Positions 21,534-31,958 of a DNA stretch of 64,000 nucleotides are shown here, piece after piece. How positions within the stretch are numbered: the first letter of the stretch is position 1; the number at the start of each line of letters is the position of its first letter. The DNA comes from Tritrichomonas musculus (Eukaryota > Parabasalia > Tritrichomonadida > Tritrichomonadidae): positions 620,001-684,000 of the forward strand of contig JAPFFF010000001.1 of assembly GCA_039105265.1 (NCBI GenBank). The letters run 5' to 3'. A program made the translations under genes and the position numbers. The notes below the pieces were generated by a model. The model was not told the DNA's origin. It worked only from the letters and a program-made list of their open reading frames with translations, and made no database searches.

Positions 21534-22588
21534 TTTTAAATATTTTTCAATTCTTATTCAAAATTTAATTCAAATAATATTAAAATGGCTTAATTTTGAC
21601 TCTTTAATCGATTTTCTTTTAAAGAGCTGGTTTGAATGGATTCATAAAGAATGAATTCTTATTTTGATTTCAAAATAATTTGGCCCAAATGAGTTGAGAT
21701 ATTATTAAATTGAATGATATTACGAAAAATTGAAAATATTATTTAAATAATTGAATGATATTCAGAAAATTTGAAAATACTATTTAAATAATTGAAAAAA
21801 AATTATAAAACCGTTAAAAATAACGTAAAACCAAACCAAAAAATAATTTATAATATCTAATGATGACCTCTTATGAGATGTTTCCAATTTATTTTCTTAT
21901 TAAGATAATAGAAACATGAAAATATCATTATTGTATCAGATTATATTTGGATTATGATTATATTTTTTGAAAATTTTGAATTACATAAATCATTTGGGGA
22001 AAAATACAAGGATTAATCATTTTCATGAAAATAATTTTGAAAAAATTAGCTTTTCAAAATTTGGGCAGATTATATGATTTCATTTTATCGAAATTATATT
22101 TCACTTTTTCAGTTAATTTCAGATATATTTTTATTCAATTTGTTTTTTTTTTTAAATATTGATATCCTTTATTCTTTTAGTTGATCTTAAAAATCAAACG
22201 GATATTTATCATTCTTCGTAATGCTAATTATTTGGAAATAATTATTTAATAAATTTATGATGATTTCTTTTATTAATATTTACCTACTTTTTTGAACTTT
22301 ATCTCATAAAATTATATGCACAATTTCAAATATCTACATCATTTTACAGCAAAAAATTAACTACAAAGTTTACTTTTGTAAACTAATTTAGTATTTTTAA
22401 TCAAATTATTTATTCTAATCATATTTAAAAAATGAGAGAATAATTCAAAAAATTGAATAATTTTCACATATTCAATTGGTTCAACCAAAGAAAACATAAA
22501 AGCAATTATTTCTCAATAAAATAGAATAATAAATATTAATACTAATTTTTAATTTTATTCCATAAAAAATCGTTTTTATTAAATTATA
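21534..22588. other. Intergenic region between divergent genes
   Basis: It separates the divergently transcribed TMEM62-like copy 1 and the LtaS-like gene, so it should hold both promoters. I see no TCAYTW initiator close to either start and no coding relic. Confidence 0.5.
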
Positions 22589-25549
22589 ATGTTGAAATTA
22601 CTACCAGCTTATTGGATGATGCCAATTATTGCAGGATTACCATCATGTTGGGTGATAATATGCAAAGGTTCGTTTGAAACCACAGCAAAATTAACATATT
22701 TAGGATCAAAATTTAATTGGATTGAAATGATGCTTAGACAATTCTGCCAATTTGGTTTTTTCTCTTGTATTCATTATTGGATTTATCAATTTATTATGAA
22801 ATCGAAATGTTTTCCACCTTTACTACTTAATATGTTTTTTTACGGAATTTACTTTGAAATTTTTGGATTTGGCCTTTACGATTTTGAATATACTAGAATT
22901 AACATGCAAACGGTTCTTCCTTCGATTTTTACTACTTATGTTGGACGATTTGGGAGTGATACTTGCGTTTGGTCGAAACCACTTTGGACAGTACCTAACT
23001 CAGAAATAAAAATAGCAACTACAAATGATTTAATATCAGAAAGTATCAAAGATCAGCCAACTTTTTGGATTTCTACAATTATCTTTATATCAAGTTGGAT
23101 AATTATACAAATCTTTTTAATAATTCATTATAGACAATTAATAACATCTTCAGCTTATTTTAGTTCCAAATATCTAAAAATAAAAAGGTTTTCTTTAGAT
23201 CATATAGAAATTCAAGATATTTTATACAAGCCATCTCACCCATACAAAAACATCCCATTTATTTTGACTCATATCCTTGCTGGAATCCACATTATTTTAT
23301 TATTTATAACTTTTTGTATTCCAAGTGATGATAAGATTGCCAGTTATTCATTCCTTCCCTACCTTGAAACCATTTTTTTAGCTTTTTCTCATTTTGAAAA
23401 CCACTTAGAATCATCAACAAAGAAAAATTTGACAAATATTATTCGTGATGCATATTTACCTCCTGGAAGAAGATGGTTGGATAACAGAAATGATCCTGTT
23501 TACCCTGCTGTTCATGGCGATATGAACGCTTTTTGTGCTTACAATTCTAATCATGAAGATTGTAAAAATTTTGTTCCAAAATTGAATAAAAAACCGTTAG
23601 TTGATCATTTGCCTAACGTCGTTTTGATTTTGTACGAGAGTTTGACACCATCTTATGATATATTGGCTAAAGAATTCATCAAAGAGCAGGCGCATCTTAA
23701 AGAAGAGGACCCGAGAAGAATCATCACAGATACTTCATACTATAACAAAGAATTCATGAAAAATCTCGGACGATATCAGAAGTACGGAGTCACTTTTTCG
23801 GGTCTGGCGAGTCATGGAATTCCAACAGCGAGTGGATTCAATGGACTGACAACGGGCCTGCTTCCTTCTCAAACATACAATAATATTATCGATGGTTCTT
23901 ACTCGCATTGCGATGATCTTCCAAGCTTGATGCAGCAATATGGATATCGGAGTTTCTTCATTTGTGCAAGTCAGTTCTCATTTGATGGAGTCGGCAACTG
24001 GGTTCTTCGAAAATCAGCGCATGATGAAGCATTGAATCAGCTTGGATGTGAAGAGGCATTTGGATTTCTTATCAATGACACGATGCAGAAGAATCTGATT
24101 GGAAACAAATGGCCCAAAATGAACCCGCACTGTGATCCAGCAGAAGTTGAGAAACTTGAAAAAGAACTGATTAAAAAAAGCAAAAATTTTCCGCGTTGGT
24201 TTGACTATGCATTCGACTACATGCCTTCACCGTTTAATGTAAACTCGATTGGAATTGATCCGAAAACTCTTCGTTTAAATGCATCTTGGCCGAGTGACAG
24301 AATCTCCTCTGCCATTTTCAGATCACATTGGAAGCAGTTTAATCGTTATTTCAACAAAAATGAATCATTTTCGAAGATAAGTGAAGTGAAGAAGAAACAG
24401 CCAATTTTCGGTTTCTATTTGACAATTGAGGCGCATGTGCCGTATAGAGGTTATGATAAGGATGTGTTTTATGACCCTGTGAATAAGTCGAGAATGGTTA
24501 ATTCAGATTACATAAGAGACGAGAATTATCGACGTGTAAATAAGTTCTCCGATAAATACTCGATTGGAGAAACGCTCGATTTCTTGAAGGAGAACGATCC
24601 TAATACGATATTCATCATCACAGGAGATCACGGGACGCGTGATGTTCCCGTTCGAGAGCCAGATATGCCAATTTATGATGACGTCATTTTTTCATCTGAT
24701 TGCGTTCACAAATCATCAGGAACAGATTCATTCTTCGTCGTTTCCGGTGTCATTGGTTACCTCGGCGACGACCCAATTATCAAAGCAGCGCTTGGACTTG
24801 ACGAATTCGCAGGGAAAACGATCAAAATTCCAACAGATCACTCAGACTTAATTTACACAGTTGAAGACATCATTGCAAAACTGAATGGAACAATTGTTCC
24901 TCCAACACATCGCCGAAGTCGAAACCTAATTGATTTAACACGAAATCTGACGAAAACAATCAAAGAGAAGGGTGTCAAAGAAGCTTTGAAAGAAGTTGAT
25001 TCAAGTGGTTGGAAATCAGCATCACTTTCATCATTCAATATTGAATACCGTGAAGGAACAAATTTGCTTCGAACACATCCGGCAGACGAGAAAGGCTCCC
25101 ATCTTTATGAAGGCGCGAATTTTCCAGTATGTTATCGGAGCAACACATCTAAGCCGATGGAACTTGGAACTAAAAAAGACAAAAATATCTTCAAAAGGAT
25201 GTTCAAGTACGTTTCAGTAACAACTCATTTGCAGTACAAAAACCGACTTTTTCATTACTCGTTCAGAGATGAAGAATGCATAAAAAATGGCAAATGTGAA
25301 TTCCAAGAACCAGGAATAATGAAAAATAATGATTTCTTCTTCTTTTGCTGTTTGATTTTGGTTCCATTTATAACAATGTTTTTCGGAGGTTTGATTCCTG
25401 AAATTGTAATTATATCAAATTCTTTGTTTTTCGATTATGAGGATATGAACTTGCCAACACAAAAATCAGACAATTTTATTGATATAGATAATGATATCGA
25501 GGATGATAGAATCGATGATTCAAAATTATCAACACTATCTAATATATAG
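22589..25549 (+). CDS. LtaS/sulfatase-like membrane phosphotransferase
   Basis: The 986-aa protein has about five hydrophobic helices in the first 250 residues, then a large alkaline-phosphatase-superfamily domain (about 335-790), and a last helix near 915-945 (FFFFCCLILVPFITMFFGG). The domain looks like bacterial LtaS/phosphoglycerol- or phosphoethanolamine-transferases. NVVLILYESLT carries the metal-binding Glu350, GIPTASGF carries the likely nucleophile Thr413, and ITGDHGTRD carries the metal ligands D680-H681. The site therefore appears intact. Bacterial relatives take phosphoglycerol or phosphoethanolamine from a phospholipid and attach it to a glycan or lipid outside the membrane. Here the acceptor is unknown; trichomonad surface glycolipids are one possibility (inference). 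A second, nearly deleted copy is seen at 29007-29203. Confidence 0.82.
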   Translation: MLKLLPAYWMMPIIAGLPSCWVIICKGSFETTAKLTYLGSKFNWIEMMLRQFCQFGFFSCIHYWIYQFIMKSKCFPPLLLNMFFYGIYFEIFGFGLYDFEYTRINMQTVLPSIFTTYVGRFGSDTCVWSKPLWTVPNSEIKIATTNDLISESIKDQPTFWISTIIFISSWIIIQIFLIIHYRQLITSSAYFSSKYLKIKRFSLDHIEIQDILYKPSHPYKNIPFILTHILAGIHIILLFITFCIPSDDKIASYSFLPYLETIFLAFSHFENHLESSTKKNLTNIIRDAYLPPGRRWLDNRNDPVYPAVHGDMNAFCAYNSNHEDCKNFVPKLNKKPLVDHLPNVVLILYESLTPSYDILAKEFIKEQAHLKEEDPRRIITDTSYYNKEFMKNLGRYQKYGVTFSGLASHGIPTASGFNGLTTGLLPSQTYNNIIDGSYSHCDDLPSLMQQYGYRSFFICASQFSFDGVGNWVLRKSAHDEALNQLGCEEAFGFLINDTMQKNLIGNKWPKMNPHCDPAEVEKLEKELIKKSKNFPRWFDYAFDYMPSPFNVNSIGIDPKTLRLNASWPSDRISSAIFRSHWKQFNRYFNKNESFSKISEVKKKQPIFGFYLTIEAHVPYRGYDKDVFYDPVNKSRMVNSDYIRDENYRRVNKFSDKYSIGETLDFLKENDPNTIFIITGDHGTRDVPVREPDMPIYDDVIFSSDCVHKSSGTDSFFVVSGVIGYLGDDPIIKAALGLDEFAGKTIKIPTDHSDLIYTVEDIIAKLNGTIVPPTHRRSRNLIDLTRNLTKTIKEKGVKEALKEVDSSGWKSASLSSFNIEYREGTNLLRTHPADEKGSHLYEGANFPVCYRSNTSKPMELGTKKDKNIFKRMFKYVSVTTHLQYKNRLFHYSFRDEECIKNGKCEFQEPGIMKNNDFFFFCCLILVPFITMFFGGLIPEIVIISNSLFFDYEDMNLPTQKSDNFIDIDNDIEDDRIDDSKLSTLSNI

Positions 25550-26132
25550 TAAATTTGATATAATTTTATTTATTTTATTATAATTTTTTAATTATATTTG
25601 TTTAATTATAAGAAAAAAATAACTAAAATAATGTTACCAATTGGTAAAACATAAAATCATAAAAAAATGTAACCATTTTTCTTTATCTTTATGTAATATC
25701 ATGAGAAGATCTTTTCAATTGAACAAAAATTTTCAAGAAAATTATAATTTCCTTAGATTGCTTTTGTTACTTTTAAAAGCAGAAAAAGACAGAAGTTTTT
25801 CTAACTTAATCTGATGAAGCAGATATTAGGTCAATTTTTTTGAGCTAAACCACCAGATTATTTTTTTTATTTGTTGCGTCTTTACAAAAACATAGACACG
25901 ATTTCCACGTTCCATATAAGATGATAGCTTGATTTATGATAAGAAATATATTTTATTTTTCGATAATTTTGTGATGACCTTTTGAAAATTTTATGAAGTG
26001 TTTACATCTAAATTGAGAAGAACAATAAAATTATAGCCAAATTTTGTGTAAATTACATTTGCATATTTTAAAAGGAATTCATATATCAATATAAATTTTG
26101 TTATACAAAATATTTTATTTTTTTCTTCACAA
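25550..26132. other. Spacer between LtaS-like gene and TMEM62-like copy 2
   Basis: No gene is seen. A perfect 14-bp palindrome TTACCAATTGGTAA lies near 25633-25646. Confidence 0.5.
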
Positions 26133-28202
26133 ATGAGAACAGCTCCATACTATCTAAGCCAATATCTGTGGCTTTTATATATTGTAATTCCAATACTATT
26201 TTCGATTATATTTCCAAAAATACAAAGTAGAGTTAAGGTTCATTCATCTAATGAATTTTTTAATATTTCTTGTGATCCAATAATTTTTGCTCACATTACT
26301 GATTCACATATAAGCACATTAATTAAAAAGCATACAGATTCTTATCGTCAAGTTGTTGATCTTTTAAAATATTCTTCACCAGAATTTATTATTCATACTG
26401 GAGACATGGTTGATAATTATGATTCATTATCAATGCTCAGATATGGAAAACAAGATGAAAATAATTGGAAAATCTACCAGAAAGAAACTGAAAAAATAGA
26501 TTATATTCCTACAATCGAAATGGGAGGAAATCACGACATGTTTGGAATTAAAAGCGCACTAAGTCATCAAAATTTTATCATGGATTATTCACATTCTTTT
26601 AATCGAAACAATACTAAATCAGAAGATGACTTTAAAATGCATTCTTTCAAAATGGGATCACAAAAAATTAATATAATTGTCCTTAATCCATTTCATTTCC
26701 CAACTGGACATCCGCCTCTTTTATTATATACAAGATATACAAAAAAGTATCTAAACCGACTTGAAGAAGAAATCGAAAAAAGTCCCACAAAAAGTGTAAT
26801 TGTTGGGCATTATCCAGTTGGTTCAATTAGTTCTAAAAAATCTTCAAAAGGAAACAGATTTACTGACATTATTGGCTCAAATCCAAAAGTTTTAGCTTAT
26901 CTCTCTGGTCATTCACACCCAAAAAATGTTATTATATATCATCATGGAAAAGGTGGCATTGAATACCTTGGACCAGCCAGTTTTCTTGGCTCAAAGTTTG
27001 GTCTATTGTCAATTGATAATAATGCAATCGTTTGGACAACAATGGACCCTAAAAAAAAAGCCAAAGGAGTCATCACGTATCCTGTACCAAAAGAGCAAGT
27101 TACTCCACACACAATTTTCAATGATCATGAAAACGCTCAGATTAGAGTGGTAATGTTTTCAACTCTTGAAAATCACTCAATTATTTTTACAGCTTTTCAT
27201 TCATCTTCAAGCACGCCTACATGCGTAGGATTTATGAATTTCTCAAGAAAATTACCAAATAATCATACATTGTATATTTTTCCAATTAAAAAATGTTACT
27301 TAAAAGAAGGGAATTATTTGGCAACTTTTTCTGGGGATTTTGATGGTCGAATTGAATTTTTGATTGGAGATGCATTTAAAACCCATGCAGAGAAATATAC
27401 TGAATATCCACGAATTATTCAAATGTTGATGATAACTTTCCCTATTTTTTATGCAATCCTTTTCATTATTACTGTTATTATTCCATTTGACTGCTGCAAT
27501 TGCAATTCAAAATTAGAAGATATTGAAAAATGGGTTGAAACAGGGGAAGGAAGCAATAAATGGTGGTATGTAGTCACTTTTGTTGGCTTTATCGTCATGC
27601 GAGTGCGTTTTCAACAAATACCTTTGCCAGTTAGGACCATTGTTTTTGTACTTCTTTTATATGGTCTTTTTGGTCCATTATTATTCTTTGAAACAGAGGA
27701 TTTGATTGGTTTTGTTTGGCTTTATGGTTATTGTATCCAGAATCGAGCTCTGCCATCCAATTATGGTCTTATCTATGATTACATTTATATTGGAGTTGTA
27801 TGCTTCCCGATGATTGTACTATGTAGCAGCTTTGGGGCATTCGAATGGTCGATAAAACAAGTTGGTGACATCGTCTTGGCATGTGCTTGCATTGTAGTTG
27901 ATGTTATCATATTGATCAGAATTGTTCATGAAACATCTGGAAACAGATTGACTGCTACAAGCATTGGATTTATTTACATACCTCTTATCTTCATAGTGTT
28001 GGCAATTGTTTGGTTAACAGTTTTTAGGAAAAAGGATAAAAAAGACCAAGATAGAATAATGAAAGAAAATAGGGATGGAATCTTTAATCAAGTTGACAAA
28101 AAAGAAAAATCAGATGAAACAGATGATGATCATGAGACTCCAATTGAATTAAGGCCTATCAAGTTGCATTCTTTAGAAAATGAAAACGATGTTTTTGTAT
28201 GA
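26133..28202 (+). CDS. TMEM62-like membrane metallophosphoesterase (copy 2)
   Basis: The 689-aa protein is a close paralogue of copy 3. An N-terminal helix (LWLLYIVIPILFSIIF) acts as signal or anchor. The phosphoesterase domain has TDSH (D57, H59), GDMVD (90-94), GGNHD (131-135), GHYPVG, and SGHSHP. The C-terminal half has about six hydrophobic helices, and the end is a charged tail (KKEKSDETDDDHE). It follows the LtaS-like gene on the same strand with 583 bp between, and the same pair order is echoed by the LtaS relic and copy 3. The substrate is unknown; membrane phosphodiesters are a reasonable guess. Confidence 0.88.
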   Translation: MRTAPYYLSQYLWLLYIVIPILFSIIFPKIQSRVKVHSSNEFFNISCDPIIFAHITDSHISTLIKKHTDSYRQVVDLLKYSSPEFIIHTGDMVDNYDSLSMLRYGKQDENNWKIYQKETEKIDYIPTIEMGGNHDMFGIKSALSHQNFIMDYSHSFNRNNTKSEDDFKMHSFKMGSQKINIIVLNPFHFPTGHPPLLLYTRYTKKYLNRLEEEIEKSPTKSVIVGHYPVGSISSKKSSKGNRFTDIIGSNPKVLAYLSGHSHPKNVIIYHHGKGGIEYLGPASFLGSKFGLLSIDNNAIVWTTMDPKKKAKGVITYPVPKEQVTPHTIFNDHENAQIRVVMFSTLENHSIIFTAFHSSSSTPTCVGFMNFSRKLPNNHTLYIFPIKKCYLKEGNYLATFSGDFDGRIEFLIGDAFKTHAEKYTEYPRIIQMLMITFPIFYAILFIITVIIPFDCCNCNSKLEDIEKWVETGEGSNKWWYVVTFVGFIVMRVRFQQIPLPVRTIVFVLLLYGLFGPLLFFETEDLIGFVWLYGYCIQNRALPSNYGLIYDYIYIGVVCFPMIVLCSSFGAFEWSIKQVGDIVLACACIVVDVIILIRIVHETSGNRLTATSIGFIYIPLIFIVLAIVWLTVFRKKDKKDQDRIMKENRDGIFNQVDKKEKSDETDDDHETPIELRPIKLHSLENENDVFV

Positions 28203-29006
28203 TTAATTTAAACAAATGTTTGTTACAGATATTTGATTTATATAAACTATTTAAAATTGTTCTTTGGTGCTTTAAATTGTTTTATCTAATAAAAATCAAT
28301 TTTTTTTTTTTTTTTTATAAAATTTCAAAAAGAAAAGAAATAAATGATATCCTATTTAGAATTGTAGTTCATTTGAAGGAAACTGAAGTTCAAATTCCAA
28401 AATTATAACTAAAAATTAGGATATTGAGACAAAAATGATAGTGGAAATGACTTTTCATTATTACTAATATTTTTCATTAAATAACATATTTTGAAACTTA
28501 TTTATATATTATTGTTATTACAATAGTTTGAAAATCTTTTTGAAAACAATTATTATTTTTGAAAGTATTTAAAGACATTTAATTCTTAAAAATTGAGAAG
28601 AATTCTTTATATTTTAATCTGATAATTGAAAAAGTTCATAAATATTAAAAAATATATAAATTGATTGCCCTTTTTTTTTTCAAAAAAGATTGGATGTTTT
28701 ATCAGATAATCTCATTATCCAAAATCACATAAGTTTAATACAAATAAAATTTTGCGAGAACTTTTCATGAAAGAAACTTTTTCATAAAGAATTTTATCGA
28801 ATTTTTAATAATCTTTTTTCTTCTGTATTACAAATGTTTCCACTATAAAGCATGAGAATCTATATTCACTCTATTTATTGAAATTTTGAACTTCAATTAT
28901 CAATATACTCACAATAAATTTATTTATTCAATAAACTTTTAAAAAGATTATTCATCTTTTTTTTTTATTCACCATTTTTTCATCTATTTTTTTTTCATTT
29001 ATTTTA
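28203..29006. other. AT-rich spacer
   Basis: No coding sequence is recognised before the LtaS-like relic. Confidence 0.5.
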
Positions 29007-29203
29007 TTTCGAACACAACAAGCAGACGAGAAATGTTATCGAAGTAGCATCCAGCATTTTCAGGTTTGATTTCTGAAATCATATTTTTAATTGCATTGAA
29101 AATCGGTTATTCTGAGAAAATTGAACTTGATTTACCAATTAATAATGAAGATAATTTAATGAATCAGCAAGATCATTCAATATTTGAAACAGAAAAGAAA
29201 TAA
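29007..29203 (+). pseudogene. Relic of the C-terminus of a second LtaS-like gene
   Basis: One frame reads FRTQQADEKCYRSSIQ, matching RTHPADEKG and CYRSNTSK near the end of the 22589-25549 product with the intervening residues missing. A second frame just after reads FSGLISEIIFLIALKI, then ELDLPINNEDN, and a TAA stop at the end, matching FGGLIPEIVIISNS, DMNLP and the acidic tail of the intact copy. The order and the position just before TMEM62-like copy 3 match the intact pair. It is thus the remnant of a duplicated LtaS-like gene that was almost wholly deleted and frameshifted. Confidence 0.7.
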
Positions 29204-29855
29204 AAAACATTTCTTTGTTCATGAAATTAAAAAAGAATTTCTATTCTAGAATTTTAATATGATTAATGGTATGAACATATTATAATTCATGTTTAAAATC
29301 TGAATTATTAAATAATTAGAAAGAAATATATAAAAACTTTTAGAAATTTTAAGAAATTAAATAAAATTTTTAAAAAAATTAACAAATTTTCAAAAATTTA
29401 TTTAAAATTTTTTGAAAATTGATTTTGAATAATTTTCTGTATAAAGCCATAAATTTTTCAAAAATATTAAAGCTGTGTTTTGTTCAATATGTATTTATTT
29501 ATGATCTCGATATTCGAAGTTTTATTAAACATCGGATTTATATTCAATTTTTCAATGGGATAATTGAAAAATAATTGAATTAATCAGGTTTTTCAAAGTG
29601 AATGAAAAGATATAATAAAGAAACTATCCTTTAATATTAAAATAAAATTCAAAATACAATACTTTATGGATTAATTGAAATAGAATGAGTTGATGTTCAT
29701 AAAAATTTGGCCAAAGACGATGATGAACTTAATTTGAGATTGAAATTTTTAAGAATTCTAATTAAGATCTTTATTATAAATATGGCTGCAATATAAAACA
29801 TTTTCAATTAGTTTATTTTGTAATATAAAAATCATTCAAAAAGTTCTAATTTACA
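29204..29855. other. Spacer upstream of TMEM62-like copy 3
   Basis: AT-rich. A TCATTC about 20-25 nt before the next ATG is one base off the initiator consensus. Nothing else is seen. Confidence 0.4.
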
Positions 29856-31958
29856 ATGAAATCTCATACAGGTCTCAGAACTTTAGCTTATTATCTCAGT
29901 CAATATCTTTGGCTTTTATATATTGTTATTCCTGTTGTTTGTTCTATCATTTTCCCTAAATTTAAGGCAAGAGTTCTTGTTCATTCCTCTAAAGCGCAAT
30001 TTAATAATTCAGAAAATCCAATAGTTTTTGCACATATAACTGATTCTCATATTAATACAATTAGACCAAAAAGTATTATGGCATATAGTGAAATGTTAAG
30101 GCTTATTAAAGCAGCTTCTCCAGAATTTATTATTCATACAGGTGATATGGTGGATAACTACGATTCTTTATCAATGCTTCGATATGGAGATCAAGATGAA
30201 CGGAGTTGGATTATTTATAAAGATCAAATGCGTGAACTTTCAGATATTCCAATTATTGAGATGGCAGGAAACCATGATATGTTTGGAATAAAGAGTGTTT
30301 TAAGTCATAAAAATCATATTATTGACTATTCATATGGAATTACACGACAAAATACAAGAAACGACGAAGATTTCATAATTAAATCATATATTCTTGGATC
30401 AGCGAAAACAAACATCATTACAATCAATCCATTCAAATTTCCTACAGCTCATCCGCCACTCCATTTATATGTTAGGTATTCAAAGCATCTTCTTGACCGA
30501 CTTGAGCATGAAATCCAAAAAAGTCATTCAAAAAGTATAATTGCCGGGCATTTCCCCGTCGGCTCAATCCATTCCAAAAAGTCCAGCTCAGGGAAACGCT
30601 TCACAGATATAATTGGCTCAGATGATTCTGTTTTGGCTTATCTTTCAGGCCATTCTCATCCAGTCAAGCCAGATGTCTTCCACCATGGAAAAGGAGGGAT
30701 TGAAATCCTCGGGCCGGCGAGTTTTATTAATTCCAAATTTGGTGTTGTAACGATAGATAATAATGGAATTGCATGGTCGATGATAGACACAACTAATCCT
30801 CAAAAAGGGGTTCTTTCATATCCTGTCCCCAAAAAGCAGATTTCAAAAAACGTCATTTTCAACGACAGGCAAAACACTTCAATCCGAGTTATCATGTTTT
30901 CAAGCCAAATAAACCATTCAATTCATTTTACTCTGAAAAAGTCATCAAAACACGTTTTTTCAGGTACATTGAATTACACAAGAAATTTACCCAGAGGCCA
31001 AACATTGTATTCGTTCCCAATCAAGGACTGCATTAAAGAGGATGGTTCTTATACGATCACTTTTTCAGGGGACTTTAACGGTTCGACTGAATTTTTAATC
31101 GGCGAAACATTCAAAACGTCAACTGCCATTCTGACAGAATATCCGAAACTTGTTGAGTCATTAACGATCACTTTTCCTGTCTTTCTTGGAATTCTCTTCA
31201 TTGTGACGATCATCATTCCATTCAACTGCTGCCAGTGGCAGACGAAACTCGACAGTCTTGAGGTCTGGGTTGAAACGGGAGAAGGCAGTGAGACGTACTG
31301 GGTAGTTCCTACTTTATTTGGCTTTTTATTGATGAGAGCACGTTTTCAAAGGGTTCCTCTTTATATTAAAATTTTTGTGTTTTTGATGATTCTTTATTCG
31401 TTTTGTGGCCCACTTTTGTTCTTCATGACGGAAGATCTGATTGGCTTTGTTTGGCCTTATGGCTACTATATAGACAAGCACAACATACCAGCTGATTATG
31501 GCATTTTTTATGCCTACTTGTACGTCGGTGCTGTTTGCTTTCCAACAATTGTTCTGTGCAGCAGTTTTGGCGTCAGAAAATGGCATCTTAAGCAGCTCGC
31601 TGACGTGATTGTTTACATTGCTGGAGTTGTGGTGGACATTCTCGTTCTTCTTAGACTTGTCCATGAAACAGTAGGAACAAGAATGACTTTCACAAGCATC
31701 GGCTTCTTTATCATTCCAATCATGCACATCGTGCTGATGTGCGTGTGGATCTTTTACTTGAGGAAGTTTGATAGGATGCCTCTGAAAAAGATAAAGAAAA
31801 ATTTAAGCTTGAAGGCAACAATGTCAAATATAGAGTCAAAATACATGAAAACTGAACTTACGGAAAATGATGAAAAAGAAGAAAATAAACTTGATAATTT
31901 GGATAATTCTGATGATTATCAAGAACCAATAAATCAGATTCATCTTAATCCTCTTTAA
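29856..31958 (+). CDS. TMEM62-like membrane metallophosphoesterase (copy 3)
   Basis: The 700-aa protein aligns over its whole length with copy 2: the same N-terminal helix (LWLLYIVIPVVCSIIF), TDSH (D63, H65), GDMVDNYD, GNHDMFG, GHFPVGS, SGHSHP, and the C-terminal multi-helix region ending in an acidic tail. All metal-binding motifs are present, so both duplicates should be active. Codon usage from about 30540 on is richer in G/C than in copy 2. This fits long divergence or stronger expression, and is not explained further. Its likely ancestral neighbour, an LtaS-like gene, survives only as the relic at 29007-29203. Confidence 0.88.
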   Translation: MKSHTGLRTLAYYLSQYLWLLYIVIPVVCSIIFPKFKARVLVHSSKAQFNNSENPIVFAHITDSHINTIRPKSIMAYSEMLRLIKAASPEFIIHTGDMVDNYDSLSMLRYGDQDERSWIIYKDQMRELSDIPIIEMAGNHDMFGIKSVLSHKNHIIDYSYGITRQNTRNDEDFIIKSYILGSAKTNIITINPFKFPTAHPPLHLYVRYSKHLLDRLEHEIQKSHSKSIIAGHFPVGSIHSKKSSSGKRFTDIIGSDDSVLAYLSGHSHPVKPDVFHHGKGGIEILGPASFINSKFGVVTIDNNGIAWSMIDTTNPQKGVLSYPVPKKQISKNVIFNDRQNTSIRVIMFSSQINHSIHFTLKKSSKHVFSGTLNYTRNLPRGQTLYSFPIKDCIKEDGSYTITFSGDFNGSTEFLIGETFKTSTAILTEYPKLVESLTITFPVFLGILFIVTIIIPFNCCQWQTKLDSLEVWVETGEGSETYWVVPTLFGFLLMRARFQRVPLYIKIFVFLMILYSFCGPLLFFMTEDLIGFVWPYGYYIDKHNIPADYGIFYAYLYVGAVCFPTIVLCSSFGVRKWHLKQLADVIVYIAGVVVDILVLLRLVHETVGTRMTFTSIGFFIIPIMHIVLMCVWIFYLRKFDRMPLKKIKKNLSLKATMSNIESKYMKTELTENDEKEENKLDNLDNSDDYQEPINQIHLNPL

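Noticed and set aside
28199-28408. 69-aa frame after TMEM62-like copy 2
   Set aside because: Low-complexity Phe/Lys translation of AT-rich DNA, unrelated to the gene's tail.
31326-31727. 133-aa minus-strand frame
   Set aside because: Antisense shadow of the TMEM62-like copy 3, with no domain.
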